Of a stretch of 10,129 bases of DNA, positions 1 to 6,997 are shown in pieces. Positions within the stretch are counted from its first letter, which is position 1. The number at the start of each line of letters is the position of its first letter. The notes below the pieces were generated by a model that ran no database searches, was not told the origin of the DNA, and worked only from the letters and a program-made list of their open reading frames with translations. Location: the NCBI GenBank assembly GCA_016840385.1, contig JAEOSL010000122.1:1-10129 (forward strand). The letters run 5' to 3'. Made by a program: the position numbers and the translations under genes. This stretch comes from Candidatus Thorarchaeota archaeon. Its GTDB lineage: Archaea > Asgardarchaeota > Thorarchaeia > Thorarchaeales > Thorarchaeaceae.

Positions 1-24
1 AATTAGCAAGAGCTTTGTCAGCTA

Positions 25-275
25 TCATCGGGATGGGATCCCTCCTGAAGACCTGGCTTCTTTCTCCTGTATTACTGCTGGAACATCACTTCCAGCAACA
101 GAGAGCGTTTCCACAGTTCTTACCACGGCGGGGTCATTATCACTCTCACTAGCCTCATCGCTGAAACTAGCAAGGTCCGACTGGACAAAGTGAACAGCCG
201 CGGACTCTCCAGAACCTGATGTCGATTCTTTCTCAGAGAGTAAGGACTTCCCTTTGGAAGAAGGCTTCTTCCTTC
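25..275 (-). ncRNA. Candidate omega (guide) RNA region overlapping the tnpB 3' end
   Basis: TnpB guide RNAs are usually made from the 3' end of tnpB and the element's right end. The last part of this tnpB holds three perfect hairpins: 256-272 (7-bp stem, 3-nt loop), 76-97 (8-bp stem TGCTGGAA/TTCCAGCA, 6-nt loop) and 30-42 (5-bp GGGAT/ATCCC stem, 3-nt loop). They coincide with the low-complexity protein tail, as expected if RNA structure rather than protein fold constrains the sequence. The guide portion and the right end of the element would lie left of position 1, outside the window, so the boundaries given are only those of the hairpin cluster. This is inference; no known omega RNA was matched. 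Confidence 0.3.
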
Positions 276-1704
276 GGGCTTTCAGTGGCGCACGTCGGGC
301 CTTATCTAAGGTCCTAGTCCACAAACCTAGTCCTCTCACAGAGTGTAGTGACTTTGTGAGCATAAGCATGCGTGCAGCAATATTGATACTACCATTTCGG
401 TCAGCGTTGAGCTGGAGTCCACAGGATGGACAATGGAAGTAGTTCTGCTTGGGTCTAGTTCCCTTGCATCCACATTTCCAACACATGATAGAGGTCCATC
501 CTTCAGGAACTGCTCTGAATCGAGCATCCTTTCCATCGACCTTCCAACCCTGCTGAGCAAGTCCGTGTTTCAAACTATTTGTAATCCGAGCAAAGGCCCA
601 AGAATGTATCATTCCTCTGAACCTTCGCCCTCGGTAGTTTCCACGCTTCGCACGCACTCGTATATTTTTCAGGCGACCAATGGCAACATAGAGTGTGTAT
701 TTCTTGGATAGTTCGGAGATGTAATCTAGAAGTTGTCTTACAAGGACACGGTCATACTCCTTGGCAACATTCTCTCGCTTGGATTGTAATTGACGGAGTT
801 TCTCAGCAATCCTATCAGATGGTAAATTGTGGTTTCTTCGAGTATTCATCTCTCTCTGTAAATCTGCGACAAATCTATCATACTTCTTGATAGCTTCGAC
901 CTTCTCTCTCTGAACAAAATACCTAGCTTCTCTTGTCTTCTCAGGAGTGAGTAGATTTGAGCAAGCAGCCTTCTCGATACCCAAGTCAATTCCAAGAATA
1001 GCAACAGGAAGAGTTTCTTCTAGAGAATCATCAATAGGAATCCTAACAGCAATGGTCACCCACCATTTTCTTCCCCTATCTGTGAAGAGCTGGATAGCTT
1101 TCACTTCACCCCTTCTGATTTGATTCAGATGGAATGGTGATATCTTGAGAGGAATGACCAATCTATCATGGATTTTTCGTCCTTCTCGAGCTGAATCCAG
1201 AGCGTCCCTGATATCAAGCCACCATCGAGAAACAGAAGTTTCTTTTTCAATCAACTTGAATCTCTGAGAGAATACCCATCTAGGAATCCGTCTACTATTT
1301 GTAATTGTAGTAGGACGTGAGGCATTCCATCCGCTCTTCTCTCTTAACGCTAGATAACTTTCATAGAGAGATACAGCTGTCTGTCTGCATTCTGCAAGTT
1401 CATTCTGCGACATTCTTCGATACTGCAATTTGAGATCATGAGGTACTGCACATCTTTGACTGTATCCAGGTTTTACCTTGATAGCAGTCAGCGTGAGTTT
1501 GTCTAGATTTCCGTCATGGGTTTTATTTTTCTTTTTACCTGTCAACAACTCGTTTTCGTGTTGTTCAATTATTCCAAGAAATGAACGAATAGCTCTTGTA
1601 TCTCTCCCAACAATCTGTCTCAAACGCTGTTGAGACCTATCTGTCATAGATTCCCAGTTTATCGGGACCTTGACACTGATTGTTGTTCCTCGGGACCGCG
1701 CCAT
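25..1704 (-). CDS. tnpB: TnpB-family RNA-guided RuvC nuclease, rearranged catalytic site
   Basis: TnpB (IS200/IS605/IS607 OrfB) proteins are RNA-guided DNA nucleases that help transposons persist. The 559-residue frame is intact. The RuvC-I aspartate is D240 in GIDLG. A zinc finger is formed by C408/C411 and C425/C428, and the RuvC-III aspartate is D435 in NADRNG. At the RuvC-II strand, where most TnpBs have an IE-D/N-L motif, this protein reads AIGRL, so the catalytic Glu is Gly (G343). A Glu (E401) lies in PEGWTS just before the zinc finger, the E-x-x-T-S position used by rearranged TnpB/Fanzor enzymes, so it may still be active. After about residue 452 comes a polar Ser/Lys/Glu-rich tail unlike the usual fold. 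The ATG at 1704 has no ribosome binding site, and a TTTAAA box lies about 20 nt upstream. No TnpA transposase is in the window. The family call is firm; activity is inferred. Confidence 0.93.
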   Translation of the reverse strand: MARSRGTTISVKVPINWESMTDRSQQRLRQIVGRDTRAIRSFLGIIEQHENELLTGKKKNKTHDGNLDKLTLTAIKVKPGYSQRCAVPHDLKLQYRRMSQNELAECRQTAVSLYESYLALREKSGWNASRPTTITNSRRIPRWVFSQRFKLIEKETSVSRWWLDIRDALDSAREGRKIHDRLVIPLKISPFHLNQIRRGEVKAIQLFTDRGRKWWVTIAVRIPIDDSLEETLPVAILGIDLGIEKAACSNLLTPEKTREARYFVQREKVEAIKKYDRFVADLQREMNTRRNHNLPSDRIAEKLRQLQSKRENVAKEYDRVLVRQLLDYISELSKKYTLYVAIGRLKNIRVRAKRGNYRGRRFRGMIHSWAFARITNSLKHGLAQQGWKVDGKDARFRAVPEGWTSIMCWKCGCKGTRPKQNYFHCPSCGLQLNADRNGSINIAARMLMLTKSLHSVRGLGLWTRTLDKARRAPLKARRKKPSSKGKSLLSEKESTSGSGESAAVHFVQSDLASFSDEASESDNDPAVVRTVETLSVAGSDVPAVIQEKEARSSGGIPSR

Positions 1705-1715
1705 CGCATTCGCCT

Positions 1716-1825
1716 ACGCATTTAAAGTTCTGACCCGTTTCTAACGAGTCGAGTTCACTCCCATCCTTGTTGCCAAGAATGAATATGTACTCGTACAATT
1801 ACTCATAATAGACGCATTTAAAGTT
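1716..1825. repeat. 14-bp direct repeat upstream of tnpB
   Basis: The sequence ACGCATTTAAAGTT occurs at 1716-1729 and again at 1812-1825, identical over 14 bases and offset by 96 bp. Each copy contains the palindrome TTTAAA, which reads on the minus strand as CTTTAAAT, a plausible archaeal TATA box directed at tnpB. It could be a duplicated promoter element, a left-end subterminal repeat of the transposon, or a trace of a short duplication. The element's left boundary cannot be fixed from one copy. Confidence 0.6.
1719..1728 (-). promoter_or_regulatory. Possible tnpB TATA box
   Basis: On the minus strand this reads ACTTTAAATG, centred about 20 nt before the tnpB ATG, with no Shine-Dalgarno sequence between. 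The arrangement suggests a leaderless or very short-leader transcript, although 20 nt is somewhat short of the usual ~26 nt between TATA centre and transcription start. The second copy of the same motif near 1820 is an alternative that would give a longer leader. Confidence 0.3.
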
Positions 1826-1905
1826 ATTATGAAAATAAGTTATGATAGTATATTTTTAAAAAATAAGTGTTTATAGACCTTTATTTTTGATTTAGAGTTT
1901 TCCAA

Positions 1906-1912
1906 TATAAAA
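1906..1912 (+). promoter_or_regulatory. Possible TATA box for the giant nuclease-ATPase gene
   Basis: TATAAAA lies in a strongly AT-rich stretch (about 1800-1940) upstream of the giant gene. A start of transcription about 25 nt downstream would leave a short leader carrying the ribosome binding site at 1945-1954. A second TATAAATA at 1922-1929 is also possible but sits very close to that site. The AT-rich background makes chance matches likely. Confidence 0.3.
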
Positions 1913-1944
1913 TGATAAACATATAAATAATAATACAAATTGAT

Positions 1945-1954
1945 AGGTGAGGAG
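1945..1954 (+). promoter_or_regulatory. Ribosome binding site that decides the giant gene's start
   Basis: AGGTGAGGAG matches the archaeal anti-Shine-Dalgarno consensus (GGAGGTGA) and ends 6 nt before the TTG at 1961. An in-frame TTG at 1940 lies before this site and has no comparable motif upstream, so 1961 is the preferred start. There is no in-frame ATG between the upstream stop at 1931 and this point. Confidence 0.55.
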
Positions 1955-1960
1955 TCCCAT

Positions 1961-4900
1961 TTGGGTCGAAAGATTCAGGAATTCAAACCAAATGCAGTCT
2001 TAGCTACTGCAATCTATTCTGGACTCTCAGCCCTCGTGTGGTTGGCAAGGAAACGTAAGAACAAACAGACAGACGCAATCTATGAGAAGATGAGTGATAC
2101 ATGGGAAACTGTATACGAGAGTAGACAGGTCGATCGAGCTAGTGGTTCTCATGATTTTTCTTCAGTTCAGAAAATTGAATCACCTCTAAGAAAACTGAAC
2201 TTCCGAATGCTATGGGAGAGTACGAAACGTTATGGAAACAGAGAGAGAAAGCGAGTATATAGTTGGAAAGAGGGTACTATTGGAGAGCTCAATAATCTGT
2301 TAAATTTCGCAGGAGCAACCTTGCGAGATATTGTGGTTCCACTATATCCATTTCCAACTCCACAACTCTACGAAATAAGGAAATTTCCTGATGGAACTGA
2401 ACAAGTAATTCCAAAAGATGTAGCTGATAAAGTACCAGCAGCAAAGGGAGTCAAGACCCACCTGAGAGCAGGATATCGCGGTAACTCAAAGCACCCTCAA
2501 GTACTACTTACACATCCAACATTACCTGCTATGGACTTTGGAGATATGATTCGAGCTCACCTGATAGAACTCTGTCGACAATGTTTCATTCATTGGGTAC
2601 CTAGAACTGAAGCTCATCGATATATTCGACTACTGATCCACAGGTTGATTCCATTCCTCGATTGGGTCTATACACGAGGAAAGACGGGTCGTAAGAATTT
2701 CTCTCCTGATGCAGATAAAGAACTCAGAAAGATTGTACTTGAAATCCGGAGCAATTACAGTAAGCACATTGGGACCCGAACAAGGATTAGTAAAAAGATG
2801 GAAGATGTTCCTCAGACATTTAATATTAAAATTCTCAAGGAGCGAGTTAAATTCCTACAAGATACCACAGACAATCCACACATCAAGAAGAAGTGTAAGA
2901 CGATACTCCAACACATCAAGATGAAGATTGTCACCCAAAGAGAGATTGAAACATTCATAGAGGAAATCATGAAGAAGGTCCAGCAAGAGGGGAATAATTG
3001 GCACAGTGTGTTACTCTCTGGATATCCGCAACCTCGTTCACTCAAAGAGGTCATCTTTGCTGGGGATCATTTCTTGAGAACTCCATCCGGGATTCAATAC
3101 CTTGCAGAAGTTCCGGTGACTGGGCCACGAGGGGCTGGAAAGATAGACCTTGTTCTCTTTGCTCGCATCCAGCGACAAGACCGATACATCTGGGCTCCTA
3201 TTATGATACTTGAAGTAAAGACAAAGGCAGGATTCAATTTCAATCTGTTTGGAAAGCGACCTCGTACGAAGAAACCAAAGGTCTTTGTTCCAGTCTTGAA
3301 CTCCTGGAAAGAACCTCTTAGGAGATCTGAATGGACGAAGACGCTGGTTTCAGTACCACCAAAGACCCATACTGACCAACTCGATATCTACGAAAGAAAT
3401 CTGCTTTCAGAATATCACGCTCTCATAGGTGAAACTATTGGTTTCAAAAACATCTGGAAAGGCGTAGTGACCCTTGATGTATCTCAGGAATATGAAACAG
3501 TAAAAGAAGTGTTTGACAATCTCATCTATGATTTGGCTGATAGATTGGCAAAGGGAGAATTCAAGGGACAATGGAAGACCCTTACACTCAAAGACAAAGC
3601 ACCTGATGAATCAGGTCCGCGAGTTGCTATCACCATGACCCCTGCACAGGGACCAGCAAATATTCTGAAGGGGATTAGTCCTCTCAAGACTATTCTATTT
3701 GAGAATCCCTTCAAGGATAGAGTAGAAGATGGCATCTTCTTCACTCAGTATGTTTCATTATCATCTCCAACATCATCAGGCAAGACTGCTGCATGGCTAT
3801 CAAAGAACTGGTATCTCTTGAATCATCTAGCAGAGTTGGAACAAGTTTCGTCATCAGATGCAGCTCTGATTTGGCTAGATTTGATTGGCGACTTTCCTAC
3901 GAAGGATCTTATTGACAAACGTTTCAGACTTGAGGAACTTAGGAAGATGAGGTTGATAAAGAACTCAGAATACAAACGCCTCAGAGGTCTTCGGGAACGA
4001 ATCACATTTGTCAGTGTTCGAGAAGAAATAGACACATTTCTCGTTGATGGAAAGTCTTCAGGAATCGAGAAGGTCAGTTCAACAATTACTTCAGCTTTCA
4101 ACACCCAAGCAGGAAATCGAATTGTAATTGTAGATGGATGGTCTGATCTTGATGGCATGACTTCTACAACTCGTAGAAACAATCTGAAGGTGCTTGAACT
4201 GTCATTATTGCAGACGCTCAAAGGTCAAGTGAATGAGGTGATCTGGACTGATACCGGGGTCGAGCTTCCGCAAGTATGTGAGATATACCAGCGAAATTGT
4301 GCAAATCCACTGTACTATACTTCTCCTAGAAAGCAGGTGATTGATGAGATTCTCTGGAATGTTCCTACAGCTCCACGAAAATTGGGTTGGCAAACACCAC
4401 AGTATGAAGACAGTCGTGTGATAATCCAAGATCTTCCAACTGAACAAGACCCATGGACTACTGTCATCTATGTACCCTTTCTCAAGGGATTGGGTCGAAA
4501 GTTCAGCAAAGCATCAGTCAGGAGCCCAATAGTCAATATTGAGAGTTATTCTGGGAATTTGAACCAGGAAAAGAACATGTATGGAAGAAGTTTTCGAAGT
4601 TCATCCATACAGGTTCGTTCTGATGCAATTGATAGAGCCTCTATTGATGTAGTGACAGACCATGCAATTAGACTTATTCCGAGTCTCCTTAGACCAAGAC
4701 GAGGACAACAACCTAATCCCGTAAACAAAAGTAGGATAGAATGGACAACAACCTATCAAGATGTTGACATTAGAAGTTTTCAGCCAAGTCTCTCAAGTAG
4801 ACTTCATCTTGATGTGACCAAAGAACCACCGCATCCGAATAGAATTGGAAGGGACCACAAGGGAATCTATTCTAAAGCGGAAGGTATCACACGAGGATGG

Positions 4901-6835
4901 ATTCACAAGACACCTGCAGAAGAAGATGAGGATGAGCCAGTAGTGACATCTCGAAGGTCACCTCATGCCTATACACGCGTTCGCTCAGATATTGATACTC
5001 TGGAAACCAGAAGAAGAGAGATACAAAGAATGTCAAGCGCGGCAAAGTATCTAGCTCGCACCTCACCCCACTATGATTCACTCTTTAGTGAGATTGTATC
5101 AATCTGTGATTATGATAGAGATACAGCAGTTGATGAAGACTATTTACTTTCCATTCTCCAGAAGATTAAGGATGTGATTCTACAAAAGAACGAACCCAGA
5201 CAACTCTGGGAACTTCTCTTGACTACTCGTTTGTATGGTGCAGACCTCCTAAACACTGAGAATCAACGGATTCTCCGGCTGGCACAGATACATAATCCTG
5301 AACTCCTTGAACTGTATGGAATGAACCTTTTTCTCGCCATAGCATCAATCACTGATAGGGTTCTAAAGAAGGTAGAACCATCTATCTGCAGATCATTGTG
5401 GGCTGCTGTTACTAGATGGCAATTCTATCAGATGGGTTTTGGAAAAGAAGATGATACCTTTGAGCAACGATATGATTTTCAGACAATTCATGCCAACCTT
5501 GTCTGGAGGGCAAGACAGATGAAAGAAACGATACCCCCAACTAAATCTACATTCCCAGTACAATTCGGACACCTTCTTGTACGAGATGGAGGTGACAATG
5601 GACAGAGCTGGCTTCTGTTCCCTTCCTTCAAGAGTACAATGTGCGGTGTCTTTTTGGAGCAGCAGTGGAGTCCGTATCTTCGACAGGGTTGGTATCGCGG
5701 TGTCATTGATCCTGAACGGGTTAAGGAAGAAGCAGAAAATGCTCTTTCCAGGGATGGATGGGACGAGTATTCGATTGCAATAGTAGATGTGAAGACGCAA
5801 CGAGTGCTGTTTGTGAAAACTGAGATTGGGGATAGTGAAGAATGGAATCTGGTCGGAGCAGTTGAATATGGAAATCCTCCGAAGAATCAAAATCAACCGG
5901 TACGATGGCTAAGACTATTACAGCTGCACCCTGAATCGTTACTTGCACTCCATGGGTTCACTCCTGGTTCACCTCCCTCCGATATCCAAGCACAGTGTGA
6001 CAAAGTGCTGAAAGAGGCGAGTGAGTGGACGGGTGTTGTACGAGATGTCACATGTTTGCTGACTATTGATATTGAGAAGAGAGTCTACAAGATAGGTCTC
6101 CTTGAGGGCTCTACAGCTATCGCACAAAAAGAAACGACCTCAACTGATGATGTCATCAGTTTTCTCAGGTTTCCTCTGAAAAAAGGAGAGTACTTCTCCA
6201 CTCCAGATGGGACATATCTCAGATGGAATCCTATGAAAGATATTGTATATGATGATGTTGCAACCGAAGGGGTGGATGGAAAACTCGACCCTTATAGTCT
6301 TTCGATATTCAAACCTCTAATTCATCGTTCTTCATTCTTTCCTGATAGCTATACACTACCAGCAACATGTGAAGAGTTCCTGCGGACAAAGAAAGGTAAT
6401 GACATCACGTTACGAATTATTGTTGATGAACAAAAGAAAAACAAACGTACCAAGAAGTATCTCAAGGTCCGGCTTGAAGGGGTGAAGAAGAGTGGTCTGG
6501 TTCGTTTTGAGAATGAGGATATGGGAATCTTTGATGTAGCATTGCTAACGGAATGTGATCAGCTGGTAGATATGGAATTAGGTAAGCGACACAATGTTTC
6601 GATAAACGTTGAATCTATTGTACCTCTTCGATTGGTGCACCTTCTCTCAGAGTATCCAAAACTCCAGAGCATTATAATGAGTCATATCAGGGATTTACAA
6701 CTAGCAGAAGCTGACGAGTATGAAGAAGGGGCCGAAGTGGACCAAGAGTATGTAGAACCTGAAGATGATTATCATGATTATGAAGAAGGTTTGGACGAAG
6801 AGCCTGAATATATTGAACCCGATTATGATGGTTAA
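1961..6835 (+). CDS. Giant RecB-like nuclease / RecA-like ATPase fusion, possibly membrane-anchored
   Basis: I do not recognise this ~1,624-residue protein as a named family. Numbering is from the TTG at 1961 (the frame opens at TTG 1940). Residues ~12-29 form a hydrophobic segment followed by RKRKNK, a possible membrane anchor. Residues ~375-480 carry a PD-(D/E)XK core of RecB/Cas4 type: D396 in GKIDLVL, E418 and K420 in LEVKTK, and Q473/Y477 in the QLDIY motif. Residues ~590-850 look like a P-loop ATPase: Walker A SPTSSGKT (602-609), LIWLDL...DF (637-645) resembling the RadA YIDTE strand, Walker B IVIVD (721-725), and VIWTDTG (760-766) where RecA/RadA proteins have their sensor/L2 strand. 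The remaining ~700 residues match nothing I know and end in an acidic tail. No stop or frameshift interrupts the gene. It diverges from tnpB and converges on cbf5. The motifs suggest ATP-driven DNA processing, perhaps defence or repair; this role is inference. Confidence 0.85.
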   Translation: MGRKIQEFKPNAVLATAIYSGLSALVWLARKRKNKQTDAIYEKMSDTWETVYESRQVDRASGSHDFSSVQKIESPLRKLNFRMLWESTKRYGNRERKRVYSWKEGTIGELNNLLNFAGATLRDIVVPLYPFPTPQLYEIRKFPDGTEQVIPKDVADKVPAAKGVKTHLRAGYRGNSKHPQVLLTHPTLPAMDFGDMIRAHLIELCRQCFIHWVPRTEAHRYIRLLIHRLIPFLDWVYTRGKTGRKNFSPDADKELRKIVLEIRSNYSKHIGTRTRISKKMEDVPQTFNIKILKERVKFLQDTTDNPHIKKKCKTILQHIKMKIVTQREIETFIEEIMKKVQQEGNNWHSVLLSGYPQPRSLKEVIFAGDHFLRTPSGIQYLAEVPVTGPRGAGKIDLVLFARIQRQDRYIWAPIMILEVKTKAGFNFNLFGKRPRTKKPKVFVPVLNSWKEPLRRSEWTKTLVSVPPKTHTDQLDIYERNLLSEYHALIGETIGFKNIWKGVVTLDVSQEYETVKEVFDNLIYDLADRLAKGEFKGQWKTLTLKDKAPDESGPRVAITMTPAQGPANILKGISPLKTILFENPFKDRVEDGIFFTQYVSLSSPTSSGKTAAWLSKNWYLLNHLAELEQVSSSDAALIWLDLIGDFPTKDLIDKRFRLEELRKMRLIKNSEYKRLRGLRERITFVSVREEIDTFLVDGKSSGIEKVSSTITSAFNTQAGNRIVIVDGWSDLDGMTSTTRRNNLKVLELSLLQTLKGQVNEVIWTDTGVELPQVCEIYQRNCANPLYYTSPRKQVIDEILWNVPTAPRKLGWQTPQYEDSRVIIQDLPTEQDPWTTVIYVPFLKGLGRKFSKASVRSPIVNIESYSGNLNQEKNMYGRSFRSSSIQVRSDAIDRASIDVVTDHAIRLIPSLLRPRRGQQPNPVNKSRIEWTTTYQDVDIRSFQPSLSSRLHLDVTKEPPHPNRIGRDHKGIYSKAEGITRGWIHKTPAEEDEDEPVVTSRRSPHAYTRVRSDIDTLETRRREIQRMSSAAKYLARTSPHYDSLFSEIVSICDYDRDTAVDEDYLLSILQKIKDVILQKNEPRQLWELLLTTRLYGADLLNTENQRILRLAQIHNPELLELYGMNLFLAIASITDRVLKKVEPSICRSLWAAVTRWQFYQMGFGKEDDTFEQRYDFQTIHANLVWRARQMKETIPPTKSTFPVQFGHLLVRDGGDNGQSWLLFPSFKSTMCGVFLEQQWSPYLRQGWYRGVIDPERVKEEAENALSRDGWDEYSIAIVDVKTQRVLFVKTEIGDSEEWNLVGAVEYGNPPKNQNQPVRWLRLLQLHPESLLALHGFTPGSPPSDIQAQCDKVLKEASEWTGVVRDVTCLLTIDIEKRVYKIGLLEGSTAIAQKETTSTDDVISFLRFPLKKGEYFSTPDGTYLRWNPMKDIVYDDVATEGVDGKLDPYSLSIFKPLIHRSSFFPDSYTLPATCEEFLRTKKGNDITLRIIVDEQKKNKRTKKYLKVRLEGVKKSGLVRFENEDMGIFDVALLTECDQLVDMELGKRHNVSINVESIVPLRLVHLLSEYPKLQSIIMSHIRDLQLAEADEYEEGAEVDQEYVEPEDDYHDYEEGLDEEPEYIEPDYDG
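6713..6829 (+). repeat. Tandem 20-residue acidic repeat in the giant protein's tail
   Basis: The C-terminus holds two imperfect copies of a ~20-residue unit: DEYEEG...EYVEPEDD (from 6713), then HDYEEG...EYIEPDYD (ending 6829). Both the peptides and the underlying DNA (gAgTATGAAGAAGG-like starts) are related, so this is a recent-looking internal duplication. The tail is almost free of basic residues and rich in Tyr and Glu, so it is probably disordered and may act as a protein-binding or DNA-mimicking segment. Confidence 0.7.
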
Positions 6836-6895
6836 TAGATACATACCAAGCTGAAGTTTTGTCCAAAATTAATTGAGCACTTTACAAAGAGTTTC

Positions 6896-6920
6896 CTCAG
6901 CTCTCAACCCGAAGGCTGAG
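6896..6920 (-). other. UUCG-capped hairpin in the convergent gap after cbf5
   Basis: On the minus strand 6920-6903 reads CTCAGCC-TTCG-GGTTGAG, a 7-bp stem (one G-U pair) closed by the very stable C(UUCG)G tetraloop. On the plus strand the G-U pair becomes an A-C mismatch and the loop is CGAA, so the minus strand is the likelier functional RNA. The adjacent GCTGAG (minus strand, 6901-6896) could instead pair with CTCAGC, giving two exclusive folds. It lies about 80 nt past the cbf5 stop and about 60 nt past the giant gene's stop. It could be a 3' UTR or terminator structure or part of a small RNA. Confidence 0.5.
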
Positions 6921-6976
6921 TACCGTCAGTCGCGCTTCTGCTCCAGAGCCACAGAATTGTCTAGAAAATTAGTGAT

Positions 6977-6981
6977 AAAAA
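6977..6981 (-). terminator. Possible oligo-U terminator after cbf5
   Basis: A run of five T on the minus strand starts 17 nt after the cbf5 stop codon, followed by a second T-rich patch (AATTTTC) near 6965-6970. Archaeal RNA polymerase can terminate at short U-runs without a hairpin, so this may end the cluster's transcript. The run is short and the support weak. Confidence 0.3.
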
Positions 6982-6997
6982 GTTGGTTAATGGGAAG

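Noticed and set aside
25..1704. A Cas12 effector with a CRISPR array
   Set aside because: The protein is TnpB-sized, and no regularly spaced repeats are present anywhere in the window.
25..1704. Calling tnpB a dead pseudogene because of the missing RuvC-II Glu
   Set aside because: The frame is intact, the other catalytic aspartates and the zinc finger are kept, and an alternative Glu is present where rearranged enzymes have it.
3764..4135. Reading the giant protein's ATPase as a superfamily 2 helicase
   Set aside because: The PTSSGKT motif resembles helicase motif I, but no DExx box follows; the Walker B is IVIVDG, and no motif VI was found, so a RecA/RadA-like fold fits better.
5393..5896. 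A 167-codon open frame on the minus strand inside the giant gene
   Set aside because: It lies wholly antisense to a gene with clear domain motifs, its product has no recognisable motif, and its composition is what the opposite strand of a coding region gives.
6836..6997. A tRNA or RNase P RNA in the convergent gap
   Set aside because: No T-loop (GTTCRA) or cloverleaf could be drawn on either strand, and the gap is too short for RNase P RNA.
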